Origin: Paenibacillus sp. USDA918EY
GTDB lineage: Bacteria > Bacillota > Bacilli > Paenibacillales > Paenibacillaceae
Length of the DNA: 64,000 nucleotides
Direction: 5' to 3'
Assembly: GCF_009870825.1 (NCBI RefSeq)
Contig: NZ_WTWY01000021.1
Location: 24,651-88,650 of the forward strand
Numbering within the stretch: the first letter of the stretch is position 1; every line of letters begins with the position of its first letter. The position numbers and the translations under genes are program-made. The notes under the pieces were generated by a model, which was not told the DNA's origin, made no database searches, and saw only the letters and a program-made list of their open reading frames with translations. Shown here piece by piece: positions 9,095 through 17,855 of this stretch.

Positions 9095-10405
9095 TTACGG
9101 GATGTACAAAATCTGTCCTTCCTCGACGGTTTGATCCGTCAAGCGATTGTGCAGCAAAATTTCGCGGGCGGTCAATTGATAGCGGTTTGCAATGGTCTCG
9201 AGCGTTTCTTCCCGTTGAACGATGCAAAGCCGCACTTTCCGGAATTGATTTTTCTCCGAGCTGCTTCCGAGGAAGAGATTTTGCCACTGGATTTCATCGC
9301 TGCCGGTCGATTCCCTTTCCGCTTCCTCCGCCTTCGGCTCTTCCGGCGCAGCCTGCTGCTCCTGCTCCTTCAGCGCACGGCTCGACGACAATAGCGAGGA
9401 AAAACCGATCGGCTCCTTTTCGCCGGATTGCTGTTCCTTTTTGCTGCCGAACGCAACCCGAGGTTCCCGTTCGTCCTCCGGCGCTTCTTCCTGGGGCACC
9501 GGTTCCTGGTGAAAAGCGCTGAACGGGAAGGAGGGCTCAAAGGGTTGTTCCTGCTCGGCTGAAGTCAGGTAGAGGTCCTTTTCCGGTTCCTCGTTCGCTT
9601 GTATCGCCGTTTTTTCGGGATGCAGCAGCTCCGATTCGTCCTCATGCTCAAAATGCCAAACATTTGACTGAACATGGCCCTTGCCGCCGCGCTCCCCGGA
9701 TTCCTTGTCCGTATGTAACGCGGCAGGTGCAGGTGCCTCCTCAGCTTGCGGCTCCTCTTCGGCAGTACGCTGTACGGCCGCCGGTTCGTTATCCGGCTGC
9801 GTTTCGGTTTCGCTTGGACTGCCTGCAGCTTCCGCTGCGGCATTATCTTCGGCTGCAAACGCCTCCGTCTCCCCGTCATCCGCGGCTGCCGCATCGTACG
9901 GTTCCCTGGCCTCCTCCTCATGGGCGCTCGTCTCCCCTTCCTCCAAAAAAGCGGCAAGCACCGGATCCTCCGCGGGATCCTCGGACGCATGTACAACCGT
10001 AAATTCATCGGCACTCCATGACGATGCCGGCTCGCTCGCCGCCGTTTCGATGCCGCGGAGCGAAAGAACGCCCGTAATGTTCATGCTCCGTTTGGACAAA
10101 AGATCCACGTCGAAGTTTTCGATCTCCACGGAAATCTCGTCCAGCGAAGATACGCGATTGGCCGGAACCGTAATTTCGACGGGAATAAGATGCTCCAGCT
10201 TCTGTGCGCCGTCATCCTCCCCGTCGCCCCTGTACAAGCCGGTTAGCATCAAATGGCCACGGAGCGCAACCTGATCATCCTGGCTGATGACCTGGATATG
10301 GGGCAGCAGCTCGATTTCTTCCAGCTCGGCTATTCCCGGCAGTTCTTCCGATAAATGAATCCGTTCATAAATGTCAAAACGCAAACCGTAGGACTGGTCA
10401 AACAC
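9095..10405 (-). CDS. spoVID: SpoVID-like spore coat morphogenetic protein with C-terminal LysM domain
   Basis: SpoVID directs encasement of the forespore by coat proteins. The N-terminal part (FDQSYGLRFDIYERIHL... about 1-140) resembles the SpoVID N-terminal domain. The middle (about 150-380) is a long Glu/Pro/Ala-rich, acidic low-complexity linker, and the last 45 residues form a LysM domain (IVQREETLETIANRYQLTAREILLHNRL). The start is taken as GTG 10405 because AAAGGAGG lies 10 bases upstream; two upstream ATGs in frame precede or overlap that site and would give no ribosome binding site of their own. Its position after hemL and before valS matches B. subtilis, although no ysxE follows. 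Confidence 0.88.
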   Translation of the reverse strand: MFDQSYGLRFDIYERIHLSEELPGIAELEEIELLPHIQVISQDDQVALRGHLMLTGLYRGDGEDDGAQKLEHLIPVEITVPANRVSSLDEISVEIENFDVDLLSKRSMNITGVLSLRGIETAASEPASSWSADEFTVVHASEDPAEDPVLAAFLEEGETSAHEEEAREPYDAAAADDGETEAFAAEDNAAAEAAGSPSETETQPDNEPAAVQRTAEEEPQAEEAPAPAALHTDKESGERGGKGHVQSNVWHFEHEDESELLHPEKTAIQANEEPEKDLYLTSAEQEQPFEPSFPFSAFHQEPVPQEEAPEDEREPRVAFGSKKEQQSGEKEPIGFSSLLSSSRALKEQEQQAAPEEPKAEEAERESTGSDEIQWQNLFLGSSSEKNQFRKVRLCIVQREETLETIANRYQLTAREILLHNRLTDQTVEEGQILYIP

Positions 10406-10561
10406 GGAATGATGTCCTCCTTTCGGCATATTTCTAACCATGAGCTTCCTCACGGCATGAGCCCCAAAAAGCGTTACTCATTTTATCTATATGCTCCAAA
10501 TAGAAGGGCATTCCATTTTTGCGCCCGTCCGGCGATTTGCGTCTCTTTATTTTCATCTATT

Positions 10562-11467
10562 TCATCGTATGGTTGACAGCTTCTGCCCAAGCTGCCGCAG
10601 ATCGTCTGGCCAGGGATCGTCAATTTCGATCCGTTCGCCCGTAAAAGGATGGGTAAAGGCAAGCCGTTCCCCATGCAGCGCCTGTCTGCCGATCAGGGCC
10701 GTGCTGCCTCCGTATAGGGAATCCCCGAGAAGCGGATGACCCAGATGGCTGAGATGGACCCGGATTTGATGCGTGCGCCCCGTCTCCAGCTCCAAATGGA
10801 CAAGCGAGGCGTTTCGGTACGTCTCGCCCAATCGTACGCGGGTAACGGCATGTTGGCCCGTAAGCGATACGCGCCGACGCTGCTTATGGTGGCGGTCTTT
10901 GCCGATCGGCAGATCGATCACTTTCAAATCGGCGGGCACCTTCCCTTGGACGAACGCGGCGTAGCTGCGGGCGATGCGTTTATGACGCATATCTTCGTCC
11001 AGTTTGAGCTGGGCCCAATCGTTTTTCGCATACAGCACCGGACCGGACGTATCTTGATCCAGCCTGTGGATGTGCCTGACGGCCGCATCCTCGCCCTGCA
11101 TTTGATAATAAGCGGCGACCGCATGATCCAGCGTGGGCTGCTCCATTTCGTCTTTCCGCCCGTCCGGGTGGATGTTCATGCCTGCCGGTTTATGGGCGAC
11201 CAGGCAAAAATCATCCTCGTACAGCACGTCCAGTTCCCGCCAAACGGGCTTTATGCCCGCCGGCCGAACGGGAAAGAGGGCCAGCCGAAGCCGGTCCCCC
11301 CTCCATTCGATCCCTTTGTTCGCCTGCAGCTGCCGAAGCAGCTTTTCCGGCATTCCCAGCGTCTGCAGCAGCCACTGTACCGTAGCCTCATTCCTGTCGG
11401 AAGCCCCGGTCAGAACTTTCCCCGGGGTCAGCTCCAGCCACTCGCCGCGGCGGCGCCACGCCGTCAC
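10562..11467 (-). CDS. RluA-family RNA pseudouridine synthase
   Basis: This 302-residue protein has the RluA catalytic motif HRLDQDTSG (Asp is the nucleophile), the preceding KPAGMNIHP segment, and the late TGRTHQIRVHLSHLGHPLLGDSLYGG motif. It isomerises uridine to pseudouridine in rRNA or tRNA; the exact target cannot be read from sequence. The GTG start overlaps the hemL TGA (GTGA), so it appears translationally coupled to the tetrapyrrole operon, an association not seen in B. subtilis. Confidence 0.9.
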   Translation of the reverse strand: MTAWRRRGEWLELTPGKVLTGASDRNEATVQWLLQTLGMPEKLLRQLQANKGIEWRGDRLRLALFPVRPAGIKPVWRELDVLYEDDFCLVAHKPAGMNIHPDGRKDEMEQPTLDHAVAAYYQMQGEDAAVRHIHRLDQDTSGPVLYAKNDWAQLKLDEDMRHKRIARSYAAFVQGKVPADLKVIDLPIGKDRHHKQRRRVSLTGQHAVTRVRLGETYRNASLVHLELETGRTHQIRVHLSHLGHPLLGDSLYGGSTALIGRQALHGERLAFTHPFTGERIEIDDPWPDDLRQLGQKLSTIR

Positions 11468-12765
11468 AGATTTTTCAGGGCATTGTAGTTGGCGGCGATG
11501 GTCGCGTCGATATCCTCGACGCTATGGGCGGCCGAAACGAACATGCCCTCGAATTGGGAAGGCGCCACGCTGATGCCTTCCTGCACCAAATTGGCGAAAT
11601 ATTTCGTGAAACGCTGAAGATCGCTGGCTTTCGCCGTATCATAGTTCACGACCGGCCCTTTCGTGAAGAATGGGCACACCATCGAGCCGATCCGGTTGAG
11701 CGTTACGGGAACGCCAAGCTCTTTGGCGTTTTTCTCGAATCCGGCCGCAAGGCGCGAGGCGCGTTCTTCAAGCTGGTCGTAAACCGCCGGCGTCAGCAGC
11801 TTCAGCGTCGTATAACCGGCCACCATCGCCAGCGGGTTGCCGCTGAGCGTACCCGCCTGATAGATCGGTCCGGACGGAGCGACCCGCTCCATAATCTCGC
11901 GTTTTCCGCCGTATGCTCCGACAGGCAGGCCCCCGCCGATGACTTTGCCTAGACAGGTAAGGTCAGGCGTAATGCCGAACAAGCCCTGCGCACAGTTGAT
12001 ATGTACGCGGAAGCCGGTCATAACCTCGTCGAAGATCAGCAGGCTGCCGTATTGGGTCGTAATGTCGCGAAGTCCCTGCAAAAAGCCGGGGAGCGGCGGC
12101 ACGACCCCCATGTTGCCGGCGATCGGCTCGACGATGACGCAGGCGATTTCTTCGCCGAAACGTTCGAAAGCCACCTTCACCGATTCCAGGTCGTTGTATG
12201 GCACGGTAATCGTGTTCGTCGCAACGCTTTCCGGCACGCCGGGGCTGTCGGGCAGGCCAAGCGTCGCTACGCCGGAGCCCGCTTTGATCAGCAGGCTGTC
12301 CGCATGGCCGTGGTAGGAGCCTTCGAATTTCACGATTTTGCCGCGTCCCGTATAGCCGCGGGCAAGCCGGATCGCGCTCATCGTCGCTTCCGTGCCGGAA
12401 TTGACCATCCGCACGACGTCGATGGACGGAACCCGCTCGCAGACCAGTTTGGCCATCTCCGTTTCGATCAAGGTCGGAGCGCCGAAGCTGGTTCCTTTGG
12501 CCGCCGTTTCCTGAATGGCCGAAATAACTTCGGGATGGGCGTGGCCCATAATAAGAGGACCCCAAGAGCCGATGTAATCGATAAAGCCGTTGCCGTCGAT
12601 ATCGTAAATCCGCGATCCTTGGGCGCGGTCCACGTAAATCGGCGTCAGGCCTACCGATTTGAAAGCCCGCACGGGGCTGTTCACCCCGCCGGGAAGATAT
12701 TGCTTGGCTTCTTCAAACGCAGCGCGGGAAGCCTCTTCTTTCCGTCTACCATTCATATTGCTCAT
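11464..12765 (-). CDS. hemL: Glutamate-1-semialdehyde 2,1-aminomutase
   Basis: A PLP enzyme that converts glutamate-1-semialdehyde to 5-aminolevulinate, the step after HemA. Motifs: PGGVNSPVRAF near the N terminus, SGTEATMSAIRLARG, FEGSYHGHAD, and the PLP-binding lysine in CLGKVIGGGLPVGAYGG. It has 433 residues. The ATG at 12763-12765 follows CGGGAG with 8-base spacing; the GTG three codons earlier is too close to that site. It is the last tetrapyrrole gene of the operon. Confidence 0.97.
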   Translation of the reverse strand: MSNMNGRRKEEASRAAFEEAKQYLPGGVNSPVRAFKSVGLTPIYVDRAQGSRIYDIDGNGFIDYIGSWGPLIMGHAHPEVISAIQETAAKGTSFGAPTLIETEMAKLVCERVPSIDVVRMVNSGTEATMSAIRLARGYTGRGKIVKFEGSYHGHADSLLIKAGSGVATLGLPDSPGVPESVATNTITVPYNDLESVKVAFERFGEEIACVIVEPIAGNMGVVPPLPGFLQGLRDITTQYGSLLIFDEVMTGFRVHINCAQGLFGITPDLTCLGKVIGGGLPVGAYGGKREIMERVAPSGPIYQAGTLSGNPLAMVAGYTTLKLLTPAVYDQLEERASRLAAGFEKNAKELGVPVTLNRIGSMVCPFFTKGPVVNYDTAKASDLQRFTKYFANLVQEGISVAPSQFEGMFVSAAHSVEDIDATIAANYNALKNL

Positions 12766-12789
12766 GAACGTCACTCCCGTATATAAGAT

Positions 12790-13791
12790 TTAGCGCTCCT
12801 GCATCCAGCGGGCGGCGTCTTTGGCGAAATACGTTATGATAATATCGGCGCCGGCCCGTTTCATGCCGGTCAGCATTTCTTCGACGATCGCCTTTTCGTT
12901 GATCCAGCCTTGCAGCGCGGCGGCTTTCACCATCGAATATTCGCCGCTTACGTTGTAAGCGACCAGCGGCAAATCGAATTGATCCTTCAGCGTCCGGATG
13001 ATGTCCATATAGGCGAGCGCCGGTTTGACCATCAGCATGTCCGCGCCCTCGAGTACGTCCGTTTCGGCTTCGCGCAGCGCTTCGCGGGCGTTCGCCGGAT
13101 CCATTTGGTACGTTTTGCGGTCCCCGAACTGAGGCGCGGAATCGGCCGCCTCGCGGAACGGTCCATAAAAAGCGGAAGCGTATTTGACCGAATACGACAT
13201 AATCGGCACATGTTCGAATCCGGCTTCATCCAGCCCGGCGCGAATCGCCTGCACGAATCCGTCCATCATGTTGGACGGCGCGATGATATCCGCTCCGGCT
13301 TTCGCCTGGGAGACGGCGGTTTTCGCAAGCAGCTCCAGCGATTCGTCGTTCATGACGTCGCCATGGACCTGGCCGTCCACTTCGAACGTATGAACCATGC
13401 CGCAATGGCCGTGGTCGGTAAATTCGCATAGGCAGGTATCCGCTACGACAAGCAGGTTCGGGTACCATTTTTTGATCAAACGGGTCGCTTCCTGTACGAT
13501 GCCATCCTCGACGAACGCCGATGTGCCTACGCTGTCTTTCGTTTCGGGAATGCCGAACAACAGCACGGCAGGGATGCCAAGGGCCACGATTTCGTCCACT
13601 TCGGGCTTCAGCATGTCCAGCGAAAAATGGTAAATCCCCGGCATGGAAGAGATTTCGTTCTTCACTCCCGTGCCGTAGGTTACGAAAATCGGCATAATCA
13701 AATCGTTTACGTTCAGCACGGTTTCGCGCACCAAATTGCGCATGCCGGCCGACTGACGCAAACGGCGGTGTCTTACAATCGGAAAACTCAT
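12790..13791 (-). CDS. hemB: Delta-aminolevulinic acid dehydratase (porphobilinogen synthase)
   Basis: HemB condenses two 5-aminolevulinate molecules into porphobilinogen. The 333-residue protein shows the cysteine-rich zinc-site segment DTCLCEFTDHGHCG, the first active-site lysine in MSYSVKYASAFYGPFR, and the Schiff-base lysine in MLMVKPALAYMD. AGGGGG precedes the ATG. Only 24 bases separate it from hemL. Confidence 0.97.
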   Translation of the reverse strand: MSFPIVRHRRLRQSAGMRNLVRETVLNVNDLIMPIFVTYGTGVKNEISSMPGIYHFSLDMLKPEVDEIVALGIPAVLLFGIPETKDSVGTSAFVEDGIVQEATRLIKKWYPNLLVVADTCLCEFTDHGHCGMVHTFEVDGQVHGDVMNDESLELLAKTAVSQAKAGADIIAPSNMMDGFVQAIRAGLDEAGFEHVPIMSYSVKYASAFYGPFREAADSAPQFGDRKTYQMDPANAREALREAETDVLEGADMLMVKPALAYMDIIRTLKDQFDLPLVAYNVSGEYSMVKAAALQGWINEKAIVEEMLTGMKRAGADIIITYFAKDAARWMQER

Positions 13792-13826
13792 GATTCATTA
13801 CCCCCTGTGTCGTTCATGCTTGCTGT

Positions 13827-15386
13827 TCATTTTGCTTGTTCTTGCCCCTGTTTATCGCTCAGATATGAACAAAGGGAGTCGAGCAGCCCGTCAATCGTCG
13901 CCTGTTCGGCCACCACACTTACGCGTAGCCCCGCTTCGGCGGCCGTTTTGGCCGTGATTTCCCCGATGCAGGCGGCTTCCGCTTTGTTCAGCAGCCGGAC
14001 CGGATCCTGCACGCCCATCTGCTTCAGCTTGGCGATCAGATTCGTTACGGTCGAAGAACTGGTAAAGGTCACCACATGGATGGCCCCCTCCTCAAGCAGC
14101 TTCAGAAGCTCCTCGTCCCCATCTCGACTTACGACGGTCTGATAAGTATCTATGGCAGTAACCTCAAGCCCCATTTCGGCCAGCTTCTCCGGCAACCAGG
14201 CGCGCGCAAGGTCGCCCCGCGGAAGCAGAACCCGCTGCCCCGGCTTCATCCGGTCGCCTAAAGTTTCGATCATTCCTTCGGCCTGGAAACGCCCCGGAAG
14301 CTCGACCGGAACGATGCCGCGCTGTTTCAGCGCATCGGCCGTGGCCGGCCCGACCGCGGCTATGCTCGCCCGGTGGAGCGCCCGGATATCCCGGCCTTGT
14401 TCCTGTAGATGCCGGTAAAAATATTCCACGCCGTTGACGCTCGTGAAAAATACCCAATCATAACTTTCAAGCCTTTGAAAGGCGTCTTCGATCTGTTGAA
14501 GCATCTTCCGGTCTTCAGGATATACCGTTTCGATGACCGGAAATTCGTAGGCTTCGCCCCCCAGCTCGTCGATCCGCTCCGAGAGTTTGGATGCCTGCGA
14601 TCTTGCGCGGGTCACGAGGATCCGTTTGCCGAACAAGGGAAGAAATTCCGCCCATTTCAGCTGCTCCCTTTGCAGAACGACATCGCCGACGACGATAACC
14701 GCCGGCGGCTGAAAGTTTGCGGCCGACACCCGCTGCTCGATATCTGCCAGCGTTCCCGTCAGCGTCTCCTGCTCGGCGCGCGTTCCCCATCGCACGAGCG
14801 CTACCGGCGTGCTGCCGGGGCGGCCGTACCGCATGAGCTGATCCGCAATATAGCCGATCTTGGACACGCCCATCATAAACACAAGCGTCCCCGTCGCATG
14901 GGTAACCCGCTCCCAATCGATCATGCGGTCCAGCTTGTCCGGGCTTTCATGTCCGGTGATGATGGAAAGCGACGAAGCCATTTCCCTATGGGTCACCGGG
15001 ATGCCGGCATAAGCGGGAACGCTGATGGCCGCCGTGACGCCGGGAACGATTTCGTATGCAATTCCGTTTTTCTTCAACAGCCCGGCTTCTTCCCCGACGC
15101 GTCCGAAAATCGTCGGATCGCCGCCTTTCAGCCGGACGACGGTATGGCCTTCCTTCGCCAAGTCGACAAGCAGCTGGTTGATTTCCTCCTGCTTCATCGT
15201 ATGCCGGTCCGGCAGCTTGCCGACGTAAATTTTCTTCGTTCCCGGTTTGACCGCCCCAAGCAGCTGCGGGGCGGCAAGGCGGTCATAGACCACCACATCC
15301 GCTTTTTGCAGACATTCCATGCCTTTCACCGTGATCAGCTTGGCGTGGCCGGGGCCTGCTCCAACCAGATATACTTTTCCCGCCAT
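13827..15386 (-). CDS. Fused uroporphyrinogen-III C-methyltransferase / uroporphyrinogen-III synthase (CobA-HemD)
   Basis: The N-terminal half (about 1-250) is a SUMT/CobA methyltransferase: VYLVGAGPGHAKLITVKG, VVYDRLA, VRLKGGDPTIFGR, and PGVTAAISVPAYAGIPVTHR. The C-terminal half (about 255-510) is a HemD uroporphyrinogen-III synthase (KRILVTRARSQASKLS..., VTFTSSSTVTNL). One polypeptide therefore closes the tetrapyrrole ring and also methylates it to precorrin-2. This fusion is known in Paenibacillus and clostridia, whereas B. subtilis has separate genes. It sits between hemC and hemB. Confidence 0.95.
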   Translation of the reverse strand: MAGKVYLVGAGPGHAKLITVKGMECLQKADVVVYDRLAAPQLLGAVKPGTKKIYVGKLPDRHTMKQEEINQLLVDLAKEGHTVVRLKGGDPTIFGRVGEEAGLLKKNGIAYEIVPGVTAAISVPAYAGIPVTHREMASSLSIITGHESPDKLDRMIDWERVTHATGTLVFMMGVSKIGYIADQLMRYGRPGSTPVALVRWGTRAEQETLTGTLADIEQRVSAANFQPPAVIVVGDVVLQREQLKWAEFLPLFGKRILVTRARSQASKLSERIDELGGEAYEFPVIETVYPEDRKMLQQIEDAFQRLESYDWVFFTSVNGVEYFYRHLQEQGRDIRALHRASIAAVGPATADALKQRGIVPVELPGRFQAEGMIETLGDRMKPGQRVLLPRGDLARAWLPEKLAEMGLEVTAIDTYQTVVSRDGDEELLKLLEEGAIHVVTFTSSSTVTNLIAKLKQMGVQDPVRLLNKAEAACIGEITAKTAAEAGLRVSVVAEQATIDGLLDSLCSYLSDKQGQEQAK

Positions 15387-15398
15387 CTCCTCATCCCC

Positions 15399-16355
15399 TT
15401 ACTCCCTGGCTTGTTCGAGAATTGCCTCCGCTCCGCGTTCAATCAGCTTCCGGGCTACGTCCTCCCCAAGCTTGTCCGGATCGGTCCCGGTCATCGTTTC
15501 TTTCAGGATGACGTCTCCGTCCGGGGAGCCGACCATTCCCGTCAATTGTATGACATGTTGTCCGGCCGGGGAATGATCCTCCGTCGCTTTAACCAAGACT
15601 GCATGCGCCCCGATCGGAACTTGGCAGCCGCCGTTCAGCACGCCCAAAAATTTGCGTTCCGCCGCCACGGTCAGCTCGGATTCCTTGTCGTTGTACAAGG
15701 CCAGCAGCTTCAGCAGCTCCTCGTCGTCCCCGCGGCATTCGATGCCCAGCGCTCCTTGCCCGACGGCAGGCAGACAGGTTTCAACCGGAAGATAAGCCGT
15801 GATCCGATCCTCCCAGCCCATGCGGTACAAACCGGCCGCAGCCAGCAAAATCGCCTGAAATCCTTCCGTTTCCAGCTTTTTCAGGCGTGAATCGATGTTG
15901 CCGCGCACCGGCTCGAGCGTCAAGTCTGGACGGTACGCCTTCAGTTGGCTGGAGCGGCGGAGGCTGCTAGTCCCCACTTTCGCGCCTTGCGGCAGCTCAT
16001 CCATGTTTTTGCCGTCCAGCGTGATGAGGCAGTCGCGTGGATCCACCCGGCGCGGCACCGCGCCGTTGATCAGTCCATCCGGCAAAACCGAAGGCATGTC
16101 CTTCATGCTGTGCACCGCCATGTCGATTTCCCCGTCAAGCATCGCCTGCTCGATTTCTTTGACGAACAGTCCCTTGCCCCCGACTTTGGACAACGTGACG
16201 TCCAAAATGCGGTCGCCTTTGGTTACGATTTTTTTCACCTCGAAATCAAATTCGAAGCCATGCTCCTTGCAAAGCTTTTTCAGGTCGTCGATGACCTGTC
16301 CCGTTTGTGTCAGTGCCAGCGCACTTTGTCTGCTGCCTACTACGATTGTCCGCAT
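15399..16355 (-). CDS. hemC: Hydroxymethylbilane synthase (porphobilinogen deaminase)
   Basis: HemC polymerises four porphobilinogens into hydroxymethylbilane. Motifs: RTIVVGSRQSALALTQT, VHSMKDMP, RRVDPRDCLI, GTSSLRR, and the dipyrromethane-cofactor cysteine in LNGGCQVPIGAHA. AGGAGGAATAGAA before the ATG at 16355 decides the start against a longer frame that would run into the upstream gene. The gene starts 3 bases past the stop of the precorrin-2 dehydrogenase gene. Confidence 0.97.
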   Translation of the reverse strand: MRTIVVGSRQSALALTQTGQVIDDLKKLCKEHGFEFDFEVKKIVTKGDRILDVTLSKVGGKGLFVKEIEQAMLDGEIDMAVHSMKDMPSVLPDGLINGAVPRRVDPRDCLITLDGKNMDELPQGAKVGTSSLRRSSQLKAYRPDLTLEPVRGNIDSRLKKLETEGFQAILLAAAGLYRMGWEDRITAYLPVETCLPAVGQGALGIECRGDDEELLKLLALYNDKESELTVAAERKFLGVLNGGCQVPIGAHAVLVKATEDHSPAGQHVIQLTGMVGSPDGDVILKETMTGTDPDKLGEDVARKLIERGAEAILEQARE

Positions 16356-16357
16356 TT

Positions 16358-17005
16358 CTATTCCTCCTGGTTGTCGTCGATCCACTGCCTGATTCTCTCC
16401 GCGCTCCAGCAGGCGAAGCCGTTCCGCCGCAGAGCGTCAAGCATGTCCGGTCCGCTTGCCTTTTTTAACAGCTTTTGCCGTGCCGCCGGATCGCAAACCT
16501 GCTCCTTGATCGTTTTTCGCATTTCATATAAGCAATCGAGATAAGCCTCGTATTCCGTACCGAATTGTTCCTCCAGCTTTCTCCGGATCGTGCTCGCCGC
16601 AAGCGGCCCGGCTCCCGAAGCCGAAACGGCGATCAAAAGCCGCCCCCGGCGAAGGACGCTCGGATGGATGAAATTGCCCGATTCCGGACGATCCGCCACG
16701 TTGGCCAGAATGCCGCGGCCGGCGGCTTCCTCGGCGACGGAGCGGTTCACTTCCGGATCGTTTGTGGCGGCATGCGCCATAAACGCCCCTTCCAGATCTC
16801 CCGGCGCATATTTCCGGGACAACCAACGGAGCTCTCCCTGCTCATGACGCTGCTTCAGGACCGGCGTAATCCGAGGGCTGATGACCGTCACAAGCGCGCA
16901 GCAGGCGAGCAGCTCGCCCGCCTTTCTTTCGGCGACCCGCCCGCCTCCGACCACGACGCAGACGCGTCCCGCACAATCCAGCATGATCGGCATATACGAC
17001 TTCAC
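16358..17005 (-). CDS. Precorrin-2 dehydrogenase / sirohydrochlorin ferrochelatase family protein
   Basis: This 215-residue protein matches the CysG N-terminal/Met8p family: an NAD-binding GGGRVAERKAGELL loop after an MPIMLDCAGRVCVVV strand, ATNDPEVNRSVAEEA, and FIHPSVLRRGRLLIAVSASGAGPLAASTIRRKLE. It oxidises precorrin-2 to sirohydrochlorin and may insert iron to give siroheme. With the CobA half of the neighbouring fusion it provides a siroheme branch inside the heme operon. The GTG start follows GGGGAG. Confidence 0.92.
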   Translation of the reverse strand: MKSYMPIMLDCAGRVCVVVGGGRVAERKAGELLACCALVTVISPRITPVLKQRHEQGELRWLSRKYAPGDLEGAFMAHAATNDPEVNRSVAEEAAGRGILANVADRPESGNFIHPSVLRRGRLLIAVSASGAGPLAASTIRRKLEEQFGTEYEAYLDCLYEMRKTIKEQVCDPAARQKLLKKASGPDMLDALRRNGFACWSAERIRQWIDDNQEE

Positions 17006-17011
17006 GCCGCA

Positions 17012-17833
17012 TCACTCCCCGCTCCAGCGATGAAAATCGGACCATGAATTCAACACAAAAATGATGATGATAAACAGATAGCCCGTCAACAGCCATTTCG
17101 CCATCAACGTTCCCGTATGCTGCTGCGAGCGTTTCTTGAACAGATAGAAATAATAAAACCCGAGCCCCGCAAGCGTCGCAAGCACCTTCAAATCAAGAAG
17201 CAAGTTGATCCTGCCTTCGGAGACGACCGACAGCACCGCGACGATAAAGGAAACGGTCAACACGGGCGTCCCGATGAAAGCAAGCGAATAAGCATATTTG
17301 TCGAGTATTTCAAGGCTGGGGAGGCGCCGCACCGCGTCCGTCCATTTCTTTCCTTTCAATTTTCGGTGAAGGAACAGGTACATCAGCGCAAAAACCGCCG
17401 CGATGGTATAAATGACGAAACTTAGATTAGCGAGCGTAATATGAAGGACAAGCAATCCGTGTACCGTTTCCCAAGTTTTCAGCGGGTTGTTGCCCGGCGA
17501 AAACCACAGCCGGTTCAACACCTGCACGCCGAAGCCGATGATGCTCAGCAGCAGCACGGCAAACTCCGCCCGCTGCAGCAAATTCATGATTAGAGCCGCC
17601 ACGACAAGGCTGAACGCCAGCAGCAGCAAAAAATCGAACGGCGTAAAAATCGGAAGCGTATGTTCCTCCATTGCTCTGTTAAACAACGCTCCCGCCTGCA
17701 AAATGCCGACTACGGCAAGAAGCCCTGTACCCATCCGCTTCGCGCCCCGATTGCGTCGTATGCAATCCGAGATAAAAAACAGAAGGCTCAGGGCATAAAT
17801 ATAAATTCCTGCATCATAAAATCCAGTGAGCAT
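17012..17833 (-). CDS. hemX: HemX/CcsA-type multi-pass membrane protein
   Basis: The protein is about 273 residues with eight predicted membrane helices. It has the CcsA-like WETVHGLLVLHITLANLSFVIYTIAAVFALMYL segment (conserved His residues, broken here at the usual WxWD-type motif) seen in HemX and cytochrome c assembly proteins. In B. subtilis HemX lowers the cellular level of HemA; that role is inferred here from family and position directly after hemA. GGGGGAG precedes the ATG at 17833; a GTG two codons upstream is an alternative. Confidence 0.88.
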   Translation of the reverse strand: MLTGFYDAGIYIYALSLLFFISDCIRRNRGAKRMGTGLLAVVGILQAGALFNRAMEEHTLPIFTPFDFLLLLAFSLVVAALIMNLLQRAEFAVLLLSIIGFGVQVLNRLWFSPGNNPLKTWETVHGLLVLHITLANLSFVIYTIAAVFALMYLFLHRKLKGKKWTDAVRRLPSLEILDKYAYSLAFIGTPVLTVSFIVAVLSVVSEGRINLLLDLKVLATLAGLGFYYFYLFKKRSQQHTGTLMAKWLLTGYLFIIIIFVLNSWSDFHRWSGE

Positions 17834-17855
17834 GTCCACTCCCCCTGACAGCCGA

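Noticed and set aside
14409..15890. 493-codon plus-strand open frame opposite cobA/hemD and hemC
   Set aside because: It spans two genuine minus-strand genes and lacks any recognisable motif.
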